64,000 nucleotides of DNA from Phalacrocorax aristotelis (lineage: Eukaryota > Chordata > Aves > Suliformes > Phalacrocoracidae). The notes beneath the pieces were generated by a model. That model ran no database searches. It was not told the origin of the DNA and saw nothing but the letters and a program-made list of their open reading frames with translations. Location: the NCBI RefSeq assembly GCF_949628215.1, contig NC_134279.1, positions 81,399,330 through 81,463,329 on the forward strand. The letters are read 5' to 3'. Position 1 is the stretch's first letter, and each line of letters begins with the position of its first letter. Shown here one piece after another: positions 63,173 to 64,000 of this stretch. A program made the translations under genes and the position numbers.

Positions 63173-64000
63173 GCAGCAGCTACAGCAGGTGTGGAGGGAG
63201 TCGATGGCACCCAGATCCTGTTTTCTCATGATCCAGCTGATGACCGTGCTCTGCAGCCGGCACTTAACTTGTGCAAGCGATATGTATTTTATTTGCTCAC
63301 ACGGTCCCTACAACCTTTAATAAGGAGATAATATTAATGATGTGATGCCATCTGCTCCTCCCCGGGCTGCAGGGGCAGCAGATAAGGTTTTTCCTGTAGG
63401 TGTCACCATCATGCCATGCAGAAACAGCGCTTAAACTCTACAGATGAAGGACAGTGCATTGGATGCTCAGTTCAGTTCGGTTACGACACCGCGGTCATCT
63501 TCTGAAACATTTTACGTCCCTTGAGCTTTATTGCTCAAATGCCCTTTTATGTTTTTCCCTAGGTTAGGTCTGGAAAAGCCCCTCTGGTTTCTTTAATAAC
63601 TGTGTAGATTTCAGAGGATTTGGGGGCTGACTTTCTACCAAGACTCTAGGAAAATACACAAGAAGGCTGTGATGAGCTGTGGGTGTTAATTGAGGTAAAG
63701 GAGCACCTGTTGGAGCATGACTTGTCCCACTTCATCTCGCAAATACCGTGCTACGATGGGATCATCGTAATCCAGGATTTACAAACCTTTTTCCTCAGCC
63801 AGCTCGAGGTCAGTGCCTGATCCTGATGCAGAGAGTTTTGGGGGAAAACTTGCAGCTTTTCAAATTAATCTTTGACGGAAGTTCAAATCACGCATTCCCC
63901 CCTCCGATGCCTCCTTGTATATAGGAATTATATACGCTCGCATAAGCAATCATCACTTCTTTGTAATAGCAAGGAGGATTAATCCAGCTGGCAGTATAGT
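63173..64000. other. Right flank with one exon-like frame
   Basis: No gene is recognised. A stop-free plus-strand frame at 63650-63820 has codon-position composition suggestive of coding sequence; it is described under findings and not called as a gene. Confidence 0.5.

Noticed and set aside
62611..63210. Frames of 100-121 codons on both strands near 62.6-63.2 kb
   Set aside because: They coincide with the reverse CR1 copy and have its Pro/Leu/Gly-rich translation.
60500..64000. ITPA, the head-to-head neighbour of DDRGK1 in human
   Set aside because: I looked for the conserved N-terminal region (VTGNAKKLEE) and other ITPA segments on the plus strand and saw none. ITPA may lie beyond the window or elsewhere in birds.

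Overview
The window looks like a piece of a bird nuclear chromosome. The evidence is a vertebrate gene split by long GT-AG introns, several CR1-type LINE fragments with the usual bird tails (repeats of ATTCTATGA or ATTCTGTGA), and a solo endogenous-retrovirus LTR of a type I recognise from bird genomes. There are no bacterial features, and most long open frames here are chance. The species cannot be named from the sequence.

One gene is certain: DDRGK1 (UFBP1, C20orf116 in human), complete on the minus strand. Nine coding exons run from the ATG at 60048 to the stop at 21460. Every junction is GT-AG, the phases match, and the spliced frame gives 300 codons (human has 314). The product is an ER-anchored adaptor of the UFM1 ligase. 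It has an N-terminal membrane anchor, a charged coiled coil and a C-terminal winged-helix region containing the DDRGK motif. The motif lysine, residue 251 here, corresponds to human Lys267. A CpG island at about 59400-60640 covers exon 1 and the promoter.

Layout. 1-20300: intergenic, with no recognised gene; CR1 fragments at 6850, 14205 and 17040-18509, the last split by a 585-bp solo LTR with a 5-bp target-site duplication. 20300-21459: probable 3' UTR and downstream DNA. 21460-60048: DDRGK1, whose introns hold CR1 fragments, simple repeats and small tandem duplications. 60049-60640: promoter CpG island. 60640-64000: flanking DNA with a 0.7-kb reverse CR1 at 62445-63172 and an unexplained exon-like frame at 63650-63808.

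I found no operon-like or defence-like system and no convincing new multi-gene system. The items most worth a second look are the exon-like frame near the right end, a possible arginine-rich N-terminal extension of DDRGK1, the nested LTR in CR1, and several hairpins or homeodomain-type palindromes in otherwise empty DNA.
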